Positions 16,499 through 25,853 of a stretch of 63,103 nucleotides of DNA are shown piece by piece. Source of the stretch: Nocardia miyunensis NBRC 108239. Lineage in GTDB: Bacteria; Actinomycetota; Actinomycetes; Mycobacteriales; Mycobacteriaceae. The DNA lies in NCBI RefSeq assembly GCF_001613065.1, contig NZ_BDBQ01000041.1:1-63103 (forward strand), given 5' to 3'. The position numbers were made by a program, and so were the translations under genes. Position 1 is the stretch's first letter, and each line of letters opens with the position of its first letter. The notes beneath the pieces are model-generated. The model worked only from the letters and a program-made list of their open reading frames with translations, was not told where the DNA came from and ran no database searches.

Positions 16499-19400
16499 AT
16501 TGCGCGCGAACGTGAGTCACCTCGCCCTCGCGCCACCACGGCACCTCGACGGTCGCCTCGTACGCGCCGCTCAGGCGTACGCGCAGATCCTCGTGCAGGA
16601 TCAACGGCGCGCCCGCCGGGGCCGACCCGAATTGCAGCCGCAGGACCACGCCCAGCGGTTCTTCCCGCCAGCTGCTCACCCGGCCCGCGCCGAGCACCTC
16701 GGCGGTGACCGCCTCGGAGACCAGCGGTAGATCGAGCAGGGTGGACAGGGCTCGCGCGGTGCCGCGATCGCCCACGACCAGCCGATCCGGGGGAACCGCC
16801 AGGCCGTAGCAGGGTTCGTCGAGGATCAGGGCGTCGGCGGGGTCGATCACCGCGCCCGAGAGTGCGCGCACCCGCTCGGGCACGGCCAGCTCGTCCAGAT
16901 CGAGCAGGTCCAGATCGGCCGCGAGCCTGCGATGTGTCTGCGAAATCGCTTCCGGGGAAGGGGTTTTCGTGGGATCGGCCAGTGCGTCGAGCAGGGCGGC
17001 GGCCAATTCCCGGGTGATGACCTGCGGATCCGCCAGCACCGCGTGCAGGGCGGCGATGTCGGCGGGGTCGAGATCGGCCGGTGCGGCCAGCAGACCGGCG
17101 AACACCTCGTCGCCCGGCGCGCGGAACAGGCCCAGCGGCGTGCCGCCGATCCGCGCGTGGTGACGCAACCACCAGGCGGTGTAGCCGTCGCGATCGGCCA
17201 GGCAGCGTCGCGCGCGAGGCTCGGACAGCAACAGCCGCAACGCATTCGGCCAGGCGTCGTCGTCGACCAGATCCAGATCGCGGACGGCGATCAGCTCGGG
17301 TGGATCCTCCGCGAGGGTCTCCCACCAGGTCTCTTCATCGTCCAGATGATGATCCGGACCGGTCGGGTCGAGCTCGGTGACCACCGAGAATTCCCAGCCC
17401 ACGCCGATCGCGCGCAGCGCGTGCTCGCCGTAACGATCGAGCGTGGCGGAATCGACCGTGCCGAGCGGGGCATCGGGTGCGAGCACCCCGGCCAGTGGCG
17501 CACCCGGCAGCAACAGCTCGTCGGCGGGCAGCAGCTCACCGTCCTCGCCGGGCAGTTCCAGCGTGCCCAGCCAGGCCGGGAGCGCGGACGGATCGGTCAC
17601 CTGCGCGGCCAGGCGCAGCACCGCCTCGACGGTATCCGGATCGGCCGGATCGTCCTGCAATGTCGCCTCCAGCGCCGGATCCGCGAGCAGATCCTCGATG
17701 GTGGCCTGCCGCGCGCCCAGGCGGCCCAGCAGATCGTGCGCCGCCTCCGGATGCACCAGCCGCGCCCAGTGCACCGGCAGCGCGATCTCCGCGGTGAGAT
17801 CGTCACCGTAGGGGACGTCCACGAGCTCGAGCGCGTCGCCCAGCACCACCGTGCGCGGCCCCGTCACGCGACGGCCGTCGGCCAGCGGCACCGCGAGGGC
17901 ACCGAGTTCCTCCGCGGTCAGCGGGTCCACCACGAACGGCTCGAGCGCGTCGTAGAGCGAATACCACCACTGCGGTGGACGTTCCAGGCTCGAGGACAGC
18001 TCGGCGATCCGCGCCAGACCGATCCGGTGTACGTCCAGCACTGTCAGCGCGTCGGACCCCGCGCGGTCCGAAAGTTCGGGAATCACCAGCGGGCCCAGCA
18101 TATCGGCCAGAAGTTCGGCCAATTCCGTTGTCACGCCGGGGAATAGACTCGCTCGCGCGGGCGAGGCGAGCGCAACTCCCGGATACCGCGTCGCGGCGGC
18201 ATCAGGTTCCACCGTCCCGCCGATCGAATCAGCCACGGCGGCAGCGGACTTCACCGTGCTCGCAGCTGCGAGCGCTTCCGGGCGATGACCAGCCGAGCCT
18301 CCGGCAACGGTGTCCGATTCCGCGCCAGGATCGATCAGGTCTTCCGGGGCAGTGGCGATGTCCGTCGTGGAGTCGGTGTACTCCGCGGCGGTGTCGGCCA
18401 TGTACTGCTGGATGTGCGGCCCGGCAGGCGACGCCGAGTCGTCCACAGCGGCATTCGAATCCACGGCGTCGGTCGTGGATTCGGGTTCGGCCGGGTCGTG
18501 CGCGGCGGTGACGGAGTCGCTTTCGAACCGGGGGACGACTGGATCGACCCTGGTGACGTCATCGGGCGCGAGGTACGGATCAGGTCGTTGGGTGCCGGTG
18601 GGGTGGGCCGGTACCACGGGGAGCCAGGGTTCGGTGCGCAGTTCGGTGACGAGGGCTTCGCGCAGCAGGGCGTCGGTCTCGCTGCGGGCGAATCCCGGGG
18701 CGGGGACCAGGACCAATCGGTCTCGGGGCGGGAGGGCTCGGGCGAAATCGGCGTAGCCGGAGGCCAATTCGGTTATCCGAGCGCCGGGCAGCAGGCGGCG
18801 GCGGTCGGGTTGCATGGCGATCTGCGCGATGAGCAGGGCGGGGAGGGACAGTTCCTCGTCCGAGCGAGTGGGGGCGCGCAGTACATCGTGTCCGGCGGGG
18901 GCCGGGCGGCCGTCGGCGATCGGCAGCAGCCACCGGGCGCGGGCGGTCTCGAACTGCCACCAGATCCGTTCGCCGAATGCCGGGCCCGACAGTGTCAGCT
19001 GTCGCAGACCGCCGCCGAGTTCGATTGATTCACTGCGTATTTCGTCCTCATCGATCCGGATGGAACGCAGGGCGGGCAGTTCCAGGAGCAGATCGGTGGA
19101 CTCGGTGCGCATGGCGGCCGACAGAGCCGCGATATCGACGTCCGCGCGCAGGTGAACGACGACCTCGCTGTCGAATCCGTCGGCGGGGGCCACTTCGAGC
19201 GGCCAGGTCAGCCGCAGCGCGGGCGGCTCGAACTCCGAATCCTCGGGCAGGGCAATCTCGTTGCGGCGCAACTCGTCCCGCGTTCGTTCGCGGGAGAACA
19301 GCAGAGCGCCGGTGCGGGAACGGAATTCGATCTCGTCGCCGACGCTGAGCACGGCGGTGAAACCCACACCGAACCGGCCGACCGAGGACTCCGCGGCGGG

Positions 19401-19697
19401 CTTCGCCGACGCCCGCAGCGCGGTCAGCGCGTGCACACCCGAAATATCCAGCGGCACACCGGTATTGGCAACATGAAGAGCCCGGCCCTCGAACCACGCG
19501 GCCAGCCGTCCCGGCACACCCGCCCGAGCCGCGGCATCGGCGGCGTTCTGCGCCAGCTCGGTCAGCAGCCGATCACGGTATCCCGCACGCACCAGATCGG
19601 CCTCGGTGGCCGCGTCCTCACGCAGCCGGGTCGGCGACCCACGCCACGCATCGAGCACCCCCGCCCGAAGGCCCGCCGACCCGAATGGATCCCCCAC
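16479..19697 (-). CDS. Sacsin/Hsp90-type HATPase domain protein
   Basis: Large cytosolic protein of 1072 residues. The N-terminal 200 residues form a GHKL ATPase domain: N-box 'LLTELAQNAADAAARAG', 'LHVANTGVPLD' and glycine loop 'SVGRFGVGFTAVLSVGDEIEF', as in the sacsin N-terminal repeat. A low-complexity acidic segment (about 385-520, rich in Asp, Ala, Thr, Ser) is followed by about 550 residues with no domain I know. The gene starts with GTG 8 bp after the DUF3027 gene, so the two are one transcript. Family members may be chaperone-like; function here is unknown. Confidence 0.75.
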   Translation of the reverse strand: MGDPFGSAGLRAGVLDAWRGSPTRLREDAATEADLVRAGYRDRLLTELAQNAADAAARAGVPGRLAAWFEGRALHVANTGVPLDISGVHALTALRASAKPAAESSVGRFGVGFTAVLSVGDEIEFRSRTGALLFSRERTRDELRRNEIALPEDSEFEPPALRLTWPLEVAPADGFDSEVVVHLRADVDIAALSAAMRTESTDLLLELPALRSIRIDEDEIRSESIELGGGLRQLTLSGPAFGERIWWQFETARARWLLPIADGRPAPAGHDVLRAPTRSDEELSLPALLIAQIAMQPDRRRLLPGARITELASGYADFARALPPRDRLVLVPAPGFARSETDALLREALVTELRTEPWLPVVPAHPTGTQRPDPYLAPDDVTRVDPVVPRFESDSVTAAHDPAEPESTTDAVDSNAAVDDSASPAGPHIQQYMADTAAEYTDSTTDIATAPEDLIDPGAESDTVAGGSAGHRPEALAAASTVKSAAAVADSIGGTVEPDAAATRYPGVALASPARASLFPGVTTELAELLADMLGPLVIPELSDRAGSDALTVLDVHRIGLARIAELSSSLERPPQWWYSLYDALEPFVVDPLTAEELGALAVPLADGRRVTGPRTVVLGDALELVDVPYGDDLTAEIALPVHWARLVHPEAAHDLLGRLGARQATIEDLLADPALEATLQDDPADPDTVEAVLRLAAQVTDPSALPAWLGTLELPGEDGELLPADELLLPGAPLAGVLAPDAPLGTVDSATLDRYGEHALRAIGVGWEFSVVTELDPTGPDHHLDDEETWWETLAEDPPELIAVRDLDLVDDDAWPNALRLLLSEPRARRCLADRDGYTAWWLRHHARIGGTPLGLFRAPGDEVFAGLLAAPADLDPADIAALHAVLADPQVITRELAAALLDALADPTKTPSPEAISQTHRRLAADLDLLDLDELAVPERVRALSGAVIDPADALILDEPCYGLAVPPDRLVVGDRGTARALSTLLDLPLVSEAVTAEVLGAGRVSSWREEPLGVVLRLQFGSAPAGAPLILHEDLRVRLSGAYEATVEVPWWREGEVTHVRAQSIARTS

Positions 19698-19705
19698 GAT
19701 ATCGC

Positions 19706-22444
19706 TCAGCTCGACTCCGCCGTCCCGGAAGCGCCCTCGGCATCGTGCCGCACACGCACCGCCGATACCGCCCAGGCATCGTGATACTGCGTCTTGTCCG
19801 TGCCCCCGGAACCGGAAACATCTTCGGACGCAGCGGAATCCACCAGCCCTTCGGCCTCGGCAGCGGACCGCGAATCCGTGTCACCGACGGCATCGTCGTC
19901 GGCCGCCGGGCGGTCATCGGGATCGTCGTTCGCGGTACCCGCGGCTTCGGTGCCGACACCCGCCACGGAATCGGCGGCATGATGCTCAGCGACCGCATCG
20001 GCATCGCCGATCGAAGCCGCCTCGGCGGCAACAGGGTCCACCGAGCCCGTCGCGGCGGTGGCCGATTCCACGGACTCCCGCGCCACTGCCGATGCCGAAT
20101 AGCCCGAGACAACCGCATCGGCGGAACCCGTGGTGATACCCGTCGGCGGCTCGTCGGGCGCCGACTCTCCGAACCGCTGCCCGGTCGAGGCAGGGTTCGC
20201 GGTGTCGGACGAGGTCGAAACGCTCGGGGCCGAGGCATCCACGTCGGCAGACTCCACGCTTCTGCCCGCCATCTCGGCGGACGATTCGGGCGCTGAGGTC
20301 GCCTCCTCCTGCGAAGGCTCAGCGGCTGGGGTCGCCTCCTCCTCGAAAGGCTCAGCGGCTGAGATCGACTCCTCCCGGGACCGCTCAGCGGCTGGGGCCG
20401 TCTCTTGCCGAGACGGCTCCGCTGCCGGGGCGAATGCCTCGGCAGGCTGCGCCGATTCATCCGGCCCAGCAACGGATCCCGTGGACAGTTCGTCTGCCGC
20501 ACCCGGCGTACCGATATCCGATTCGGCGTCAACGGTTGCCGAATACTCGGACGGGCCCGCTGCCGAGGCGGAAGTTTCAGCAGCCGACGCCGACTCACCC
20601 GGCCCTGAGACGACGGTCACGGCATCGGCATCACCGCTCGCCGCCGCGGAGACATCCTCCCGCGCAACAACATCCGACGGCGCCACCGAGCTCGTTTCCT
20701 CGACGACTGCCGCCGACCCGGAAACCTCGCCCCGCACATCCGTCGGCGCGGAAACGTCCTGTCGCACATCGACATCCGCCGCGACATCGGCTGACGCGAC
20801 TTCGGTCTCCGGCCCGACAACAGCCGACGACGTACCCGAGGCCTCCGACGCAGCAACACCCGCTGCTCCGGGAGCATCCTGCTGCGCAACCGCATCCGCC
20901 GACCCGACCGCGCTCTCCCGCGCGACGGCATCCGACGCTGTTACCGAACTCTCTTGCCCGACGGCGTCCGCCGATGCAAAAGCGTCACCCTGTCCAGCCG
21001 CATCGGCCGGGGCATCCTCATGCGCAACAGCATCCGCCGACTCGACCACGCTGCCCGGCCCGACAGCATCCGCCGATGCGGAAGCATCACCCTGCACAGC
21101 CGCATCCGCCGACGCATCCTCATGCACAACCGCATCCGCCGACTCGACCACGCTGCCCGGCCCGACGGCATCCGCCGACACAGGAGCATCACCCTGCACA
21201 GCCGCATCCGCCGGGGCATCCTCATGCGCAACGGCACCCGCCGATGCGGAAGCATCACCCTGCACAGCCGCATCCGCCAGCGCGTCCTCATGCACAGCAG
21301 CATCCGCCGACTCGACCACGCTGCCCAGCCCGACGGCTTCCGTCGACTCGACCGCGCTGCCCGGCGCAACGGCTTCCGCCGATGCGGAAGCATCACCCTT
21401 TGCAGCCGCATCGGCCGGGGCGTCCTCTTGCACAACCGCATCGGCCGACGCGACCGCGCTCTCCTGCGCGACGACTCCCGCTGACGCAGCGGCACTCTCG
21501 TGCGCAACCGCATCGCCGCCGTCTCGCGCAACGGCATCGGCCGGGGCGGGCGCACTACTCGATACGACCGCGTGCGTGGAAGCGCTCTCCTGCGCGGACT
21601 CATTCGTCGGTGCGAGGTCGCCTGTTTCGGCGACGGCGTCCGCGGGTGCGTCCTGCTCGGCCGCATCGCCCGGTGCGGCGGGCGACGGCTTGCGCAGGTC
21701 CTCGGGGGAGACGAGTTCGACGGCGGCGTCGTCGTATGCCTCGTAGAGGGGGGAGCCGCTGCCGGTGGGGAGTTCGGTGTCGGAGTGGGCTCCGCAGCCG
21801 TATTCGGCGTGGACGACGTGGCCGTCGGCGCCGAGCGCATTGGCGCATACGCCATAGGAGGCGCGCAGGGCGCCGGCCAGCGGGACGTAGAAACCGCAGA
21901 GGCGACAGGTCGACGGGGCGGCCCGGGCCATGTCGGTGTCGGGGCCGTATTCGGTGAACCAGCGTTCGGCGGCCTCCTCGCGGCCCTCACGGCTCAACAC
22001 CTGCGGACGGCCCTGGCCGAGTTCCTCGCAGACGTCGTCGACGACCGGGTCGCCGGTCACGAGATAGCCGGGCACCAGACGCGGATCGTCCGGCAGGGGG
22101 GCCAGCAGATCGCCGGGCGCGAGATCACCGGGGCGCACCCGCTGATCCCACGGCACGAAGTTGGGGGCGACCAGGGCGTCGGGGCCGGGCAGCAGCGCCG
22201 ACTCGCTGACCGTGGCCCGGTCGGCCTCCGGCGGTGCGGCCACCACGACCGCCCACTGCCAGCCGCGATAACCGGGCAGGGTCGTCGCGAAATGATGGGT
22301 GGCCGCGTACTCGTCCTCGGCGGTCACACCCAGATGCTCGCCCACGCCTTCGGGCTGCAGCTCCAGGAGCGCACGGCGAGCCACGTCGACCGCCTCCGCC
22401 AGGATCGGTCGCACACCGGGCTCCGAAACAGAAACTGCGCTCAC
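19706..22444 (-). CDS. DUF3027 protein with very long acidic repeat tail
   Basis: The 912-residue protein has an N-terminal DUF3027 domain (about 10-245), which is the whole protein in relatives such as M. tuberculosis Rv0877 (about 260 residues, as I recall). The domain holds a cysteine cluster 'CRLCGFYVPL', then 'GVC' and 'YGCGAH', suggesting a bound metal. From about 250 to 880 the sequence is Ala/Ser/Asp/Glu/Val-rich, with an 11-12-residue unit of the type SADAVGPGSVVE or ADAAVQGDASA repeated at least 17 times. The last 30 residues (from TDKTQYHDAWAVSAVRVRHD) are non-repetitive. First gene of a unit with the HATPase gene. Confidence 0.8.
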   Translation of the reverse strand: MSAVSVSEPGVRPILAEAVDVARRALLELQPEGVGEHLGVTAEDEYAATHHFATTLPGYRGWQWAVVVAAPPEADRATVSESALLPGPDALVAPNFVPWDQRVRPGDLAPGDLLAPLPDDPRLVPGYLVTGDPVVDDVCEELGQGRPQVLSREGREEAAERWFTEYGPDTDMARAAPSTCRLCGFYVPLAGALRASYGVCANALGADGHVVHAEYGCGAHSDTELPTGSGSPLYEAYDDAAVELVSPEDLRKPSPAAPGDAAEQDAPADAVAETGDLAPTNESAQESASTHAVVSSSAPAPADAVARDGGDAVAHESAAASAGVVAQESAVASADAVVQEDAPADAAAKGDASASAEAVAPGSAVESTEAVGLGSVVESADAAVHEDALADAAVQGDASASAGAVAHEDAPADAAVQGDAPVSADAVGPGSVVESADAVVHEDASADAAVQGDASASADAVGPGSVVESADAVAHEDAPADAAGQGDAFASADAVGQESSVTASDAVARESAVGSADAVAQQDAPGAAGVAASEASGTSSAVVGPETEVASADVAADVDVRQDVSAPTDVRGEVSGSAAVVEETSSVAPSDVVAREDVSAAASGDADAVTVVSGPGESASAAETSASAAGPSEYSATVDAESDIGTPGAADELSTGSVAGPDESAQPAEAFAPAAEPSRQETAPAAERSREESISAAEPFEEEATPAAEPSQEEATSAPESSAEMAGRSVESADVDASAPSVSTSSDTANPASTGQRFGESAPDEPPTGITTGSADAVVSGYSASAVARESVESATAATGSVDPVAAEAASIGDADAVAEHHAADSVAGVGTEAAGTANDDPDDRPAADDDAVGDTDSRSAAEAEGLVDSAASEDVSGSGGTDKTQYHDAWAVSAVRVRHDAEGASGTAESS
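20900..21560 (-). repeat. In-frame tandem repeat array within the DUF3027 gene
   Basis: DNA-level repeats of 33-36 bp, grouped into a higher-order unit of about 102 bp that is nearly identical in at least two places (around 21040-21140 and 21145-21245). Each unit stays in frame, coding for A/S-ADA(V/A)-containing 11-12-residue blocks. The array therefore looks like recent unequal crossing-over or slippage expansion. Confidence 0.7.
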
Positions 22445-22448
22445 GCCC

Positions 22449-22457
22449 TACATTTTG
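22449..22457. promoter_or_regulatory. Overlapping divergent -10 elements
   Basis: On plus, TACATT (22449-22454) lies 7 nt before the ATG of the cyclase gene. On minus, CAAAAT (22457-22452) lies 7 nt before the GTG of the DUF3027 gene. The start codons are only 17 bp apart and neither has a ribosome site, so both genes are probably leaderless and share this overlapping core. Inferred from spacing. Confidence 0.45.
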
Positions 22458-22461
22458 CCGT

Positions 22462-23244
22462 ATGGAACGCAAACCCCGTGCGTTGGCCGCAACAGGGCTG
22501 ATCGCGCTGGCAGTGGCGCTGCTCGCGACGACCGGATGTGACGTGCTCGCCGGCACCCCGGACCTGGGGGTGAAGGTGCTGGCAACCCGCCCGCACGACC
22601 ACACCGCGTTCACCGAGGGCCTCGAGATCGACGGCGACGTCCTCTACGAGAGCACCGGCCTCGACGGCAAGTCCGGTCTGCGCGCGACGAATCTCATCAC
22701 CGGCGCACAACTGGCCCGCATCGACCTGGACCCGCGATACTTCGGCGAGGGCGTCACCCGCGCGGGCGACACGCTGTGGCAGCTGACCTGGCGGAACGGC
22801 ATCGCCTTCGACCGCGACCCGGTCACCCTCGCCGAACGCCGGCGGGTGCACTTCGACGGCGAGGGCTGGGGACTGTGCACCCGCGGGAAAAGCCTGGTCA
22901 TGAGCAACGGCACCAGCACACTCACCTTCCGCGACCCGGTCAGCTTCGCCCCGACCGGCTCGATCCGGCTGAGCAGCCACACCGGCGCCCGCCTCAACGA
23001 ACTCGACTGCGCCCCCGACGGCACCGTCTACGCCAACGACTGGCCGACCGACCACATCCTGCACATCGATCCCGCCTCCGGCCGGGTCCTCGGCGACATC
23101 GACGCATCGAACCTGCTCACCCCCACCCAACGAGCCGGAACGGACGTCCTCAACGGCATCGCTGACCTCCCCGGCACCGATCACTTCCTGATCACCGGCA
23201 AGAACTGGCCCACCACGTTCGAGGTGCGATTCGCGCCCCACTGA
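22462..23244 (+). CDS. Glutaminyl-peptide cyclotransferase, lipoprotein
   Basis: Bacterial/plant-type glutaminyl cyclase with a five-bladed beta-propeller, forming pyroglutamate at protein N-termini. The 260-residue product has a lipoprotein signal ending 'LLATTGC' and then the family opening 'KVLATRPHDHTAFTEGLEIDGDVLYESTGLDGKS', 'YFGEGVTRAGDTLWQLTWRNG', 'GEGWGLCTRGKSLVMSNGT' and 'LNELDCAPDGTVYANDWPTDHI'. It is predicted to sit outside the membrane. Start chosen for the signal peptide and the -10 at 7 nt. Confidence 0.9.
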   Translation: MERKPRALAATGLIALAVALLATTGCDVLAGTPDLGVKVLATRPHDHTAFTEGLEIDGDVLYESTGLDGKSGLRATNLITGAQLARIDLDPRYFGEGVTRAGDTLWQLTWRNGIAFDRDPVTLAERRRVHFDGEGWGLCTRGKSLVMSNGTSTLTFRDPVSFAPTGSIRLSSHTGARLNELDCAPDGTVYANDWPTDHILHIDPASGRVLGDIDASNLLTPTQRAGTDVLNGIADLPGTDHFLITGKNWPTTFEVRFAPH

Positions 23245-23382
23245 ACGTGTCGCCGACCTCCCACCATCTCCTGATCGCGGCAAGTACCGGCCCGCCCTGC
23301 TCGCAGGGCGATTCATCCCTCGATGAACTTCCACACGGCAGCATCACACCCGGCCCCGACCGCACATCCGTCGCGAGTGCGG

Positions 23383-23388
23383 GAGAAT
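23383..23388 (+). promoter_or_regulatory. -10 element for leaderless MFS gene
   Basis: GAGAAT lies 7 nt before the GTG start of the MFS gene; the same GAGAAT-N7-start arrangement occurs before dus. No ribosome site is visible. Inferred. Confidence 0.35.
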
Positions 23389-23395
23389 CTACGTT

Positions 23396-25162
23396 GTGAC
23401 TGCCTCCCGTGACCCCTCCGGTACCGATCCGGGGCGGCGGGACGGCGAGGAATCCCCGCTCACCCAGCGACATCCCGGTTACGACCGGTACCCCCCGCCG
23501 CATACCGCGTCCCGCGATCGACTGCCACCCCTGCCGCGGCGCGGCGGCGAGCCGGATGTGCCCGAATTCGTGACCCGTCGCCTGTCCTGGCGCCACTCGC
23601 GGTCGTCGCGGGACAGCACGTCACCCGAGACTCCGCCGACCCGGCCGCTGGAGGAAGCCTCGCGAGGGGACACCCCGCCGCAAGCCGGCCCGCCCGCCGA
23701 CAGCACCGATCCCGGCGACCCGCCGAAGACTCCGCGCAAGCTGACCGTCACCCGGGTCGTGGCGATGCGCAGCGTGGAACTCACCGGACGCGGCTTGCGC
23801 ACGTTCCAGCGCGCGGCCGAGGCCGACGGCGCGGGCGAATCCGGGCTCACCGCACTGGTTTACGCGACGATGGCCAACTTCGCCCTGGACGCGGCCATCG
23901 CCGTATCCCTGGCCAACACCCTGTTCTTCGCCGCGCAGACCGCGGAGTCCAAGAGCAAGGTGGCGCTGTATCTGCTGATCACGATCGCGCCGTTCGCGGT
24001 GATCGCCCCGCTCATCGGGCCGATGCTGGACCGGCTGCAACGCGGCCGCAGACTGGCGCTGTCCGGGTCGTTCGCCGTGCGCGCGGTCGTCGCGATCGTG
24101 CTGATCTTCAATTTCAACGGGTGGGCGCTGTATCCGCTGGCCCTGGTGATGATGATTCTGAGCAAATCGTTCGCGGTGCTCAAGAGCGCGGTGACCCCGC
24201 GCGTCCTGCCACCGGATATCGATCTGGTCCGCACCAATTCCCGGCTCACGGTCTTCGGCCTGGTCGGCGGCACGCTGGGCGCGGGCGGTCTGGCCGGTGC
24301 GGTCGCCGCGGTCGCCGGATCGCCGGGCGCACTGATCTTCGCCGCGCTGATCGCCGGCGCGGGAGCGTATCTGAGCCTGCGCATTCCGTCCTGGGTCGAG
24401 GTCACCGAGGGCGAGGTCCCCGCGACGCTCGGCTACCACCGCGACAGCGAGGTTCTCGACAAGGACGACGCGACCTCCACGATCAAGCCGAGCAAACGCC
24501 GTCAGCCACTGGGCCGGTCGGTGGTGACCGGCCTGTGGGGGAACAGCGCCATCCGGGTGCTCACCGGATTCCTGACCTTCTATGTCGCCTTCGTCGCGAA
24601 ATCGACCGAGCACCGTCCGGTGCACCAGGCCGCGATGCTGGGCGCGGTCGGCGCGGCCGCGGCGATCGGGAACTTCGCGGGCAATGCGACCGGCGCGCGC
24701 ATGAAACTCGGACGTCCGGCCCTGATCGTGCTGCTCTGCACGGCCGCCTGCACGGCCGTCGCCGTGGTCGCGGCGCTGACCGACAATCTGCTGGGCGCGG
24801 CGCTGGCAACCCTGGTCGCCGCATGCGCCAGCGCCCTGGCGAAGGTGTCGCTGGACGCCTCGATCCAGGACGATCTGCCGCCGGAATCGATCGCGTCGGG
24901 CTTCGGCCGATCGGAGACGGTGCTGCAACTGTCCTGGGTGGTCGGCGGCGCGGGCGGCGTCCTGCTGCCCACGACGTGGTGGGAGGGCTTCGCCGTGGTA
25001 GCCGCGGTGCTGGCACTGGGATTGGTGCAAACCTTCGTGAGCTACCGTGGGCATTCGCTGCTGCCCGGTCTGGGCGGCAACCGACCACAGCACGCCAAGC
25101 AGGAGGTCCACGTGGACGCTCCGCCCGGCGCCGCATCCCGACCAGCGACAGGAAATCCGTGA
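23396..25162 (+). CDS. MFS transporter with long disordered N-terminus
   Basis: The 588-residue protein has a charged, Pro-rich cytosolic N-terminus of about 115 residues and then about 12 hydrophobic segments. 'APLIGPMLDRLQRGRRLAL' is the MFS loop-2 motif. It corresponds to M. tuberculosis Rv0876c by order and composition (from memory). Substrate unknown. Its stop codon overlaps the GTG of the DUF2771 gene (GTGA), so the two proteins are translationally coupled and may work together. Confidence 0.85.
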   Translation: MTASRDPSGTDPGRRDGEESPLTQRHPGYDRYPPPHTASRDRLPPLPRRGGEPDVPEFVTRRLSWRHSRSSRDSTSPETPPTRPLEEASRGDTPPQAGPPADSTDPGDPPKTPRKLTVTRVVAMRSVELTGRGLRTFQRAAEADGAGESGLTALVYATMANFALDAAIAVSLANTLFFAAQTAESKSKVALYLLITIAPFAVIAPLIGPMLDRLQRGRRLALSGSFAVRAVVAIVLIFNFNGWALYPLALVMMILSKSFAVLKSAVTPRVLPPDIDLVRTNSRLTVFGLVGGTLGAGGLAGAVAAVAGSPGALIFAALIAGAGAYLSLRIPSWVEVTEGEVPATLGYHRDSEVLDKDDATSTIKPSKRRQPLGRSVVTGLWGNSAIRVLTGFLTFYVAFVAKSTEHRPVHQAAMLGAVGAAAAIGNFAGNATGARMKLGRPALIVLLCTAACTAVAVVAALTDNLLGAALATLVAACASALAKVSLDASIQDDLPPESIASGFGRSETVLQLSWVVGGAGGVLLPTTWWEGFAVVAAVLALGLVQTFVSYRGHSLLPGLGGNRPQHAKQEVHVDAPPGAASRPATGNP

Positions 25163-25692
25163 CCAAGCCCAGCACCCGCACGATCGTCGCGCTGGCAGCG
25201 GCCGGCGTGCTCGTTGTGATCGTCGCCGTAGCCGCCGTCGTCACGGTGGCCGTACGGAACGCGACCACACCGGATCCGGTGCTGACGGTGTACGCGCACG
25301 GCAAATCCGCCACCGTCGCCCCCTACCGCTACTGCACGGTGGCCGGGGTCGCCGATTCCGGACGGCTGAACCTGAACTGCCGGGAGAGCGATATCACCGT
25401 GCCGCTGGATCCCGCCGGTGGCCCGGTGCAGATCTCGCTGCCGAAGAAGCTGGCCGACGCGCCGTGGATCATGGTGCGCGAGTACGTCCTTCCCGACAAT
25501 CGGACCGCGGTCCGCGACGTCAAGACGTACCGCGACTTCGAACCCGGCACCCTCGCGCTGACCGTCCCGTCCCGTCCGGACCCGAATCTGCGGCTCGCCG
25601 GAATCGAACTCCAGCTGGTCCTGCCCGCGCGCGACGAGACCGGGCACGAGTTCTTCACCCCGTACCAGGCCTGGTCGATCAAGACCGCCTGA
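25159..25692 (+). CDS. DUF2771 family protein, secreted or membrane-anchored
   Basis: The 177-residue protein has one N-terminal hydrophobic segment (about 8-32) and an extracytoplasmic domain with a cysteine pair ('YRYCTVAGVADSGRLNLNC') that could form a disulfide. It ends 'DETGHEFFTPYQAWSIKTA'. The family is restricted to mycolic-acid actinomycetes. GTG start overlapping the MFS stop. Function unknown; coupling suggests a periplasmic partner of the MFS protein. A strong bidirectional hairpin follows. Confidence 0.82.
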   Translation: MTKPSTRTIVALAAAGVLVVIVAVAAVVTVAVRNATTPDPVLTVYAHGKSATVAPYRYCTVAGVADSGRLNLNCRESDITVPLDPAGGPVQISLPKKLADAPWIMVREYVLPDNRTAVRDVKTYRDFEPGTLALTVPSRPDPNLRLAGIELQLVLPARDETGHEFFTPYQAWSIKTA

Positions 25693-25807
25693 GGCGAATC
25701 GCCGTCGGCCGGAATACGTTCCGGGACACCACCCGCAAAAACATCGCGCAGCGGCGAGGTTTCGCGGTGGACGATCGCACCACCGGCGTCCGATGCCGAG
25801 ACACGCG

Positions 25808-25840
25808 GTAGCCCCGGCACACATCGTGCGCCGGGGCTAC
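25808..25840. terminator. Bidirectional hairpin terminator
   Basis: An 11-bp perfect stem (GTAGCCCCGGC with its complement) has a further CAC/GTG pairing inside. It lies between the convergent DUF2771 and cold-shock genes. Confidence 0.65.
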
Positions 25841-25853
25841 GGAAACGATCTGC

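Noticed and set aside
20900..21560. Regularly spaced repeats that could suggest a CRISPR array
   Set aside because: Units are contiguous, in frame and vary like protein repeats; there are no constant repeats with unique spacers and no cas genes.
20130..21746. 538-codon plus-strand frame opposite the DUF3027 repeat tail
   Set aside because: Low-complexity shadow of the repeats; its counterpart strand carries the conserved domain and start.
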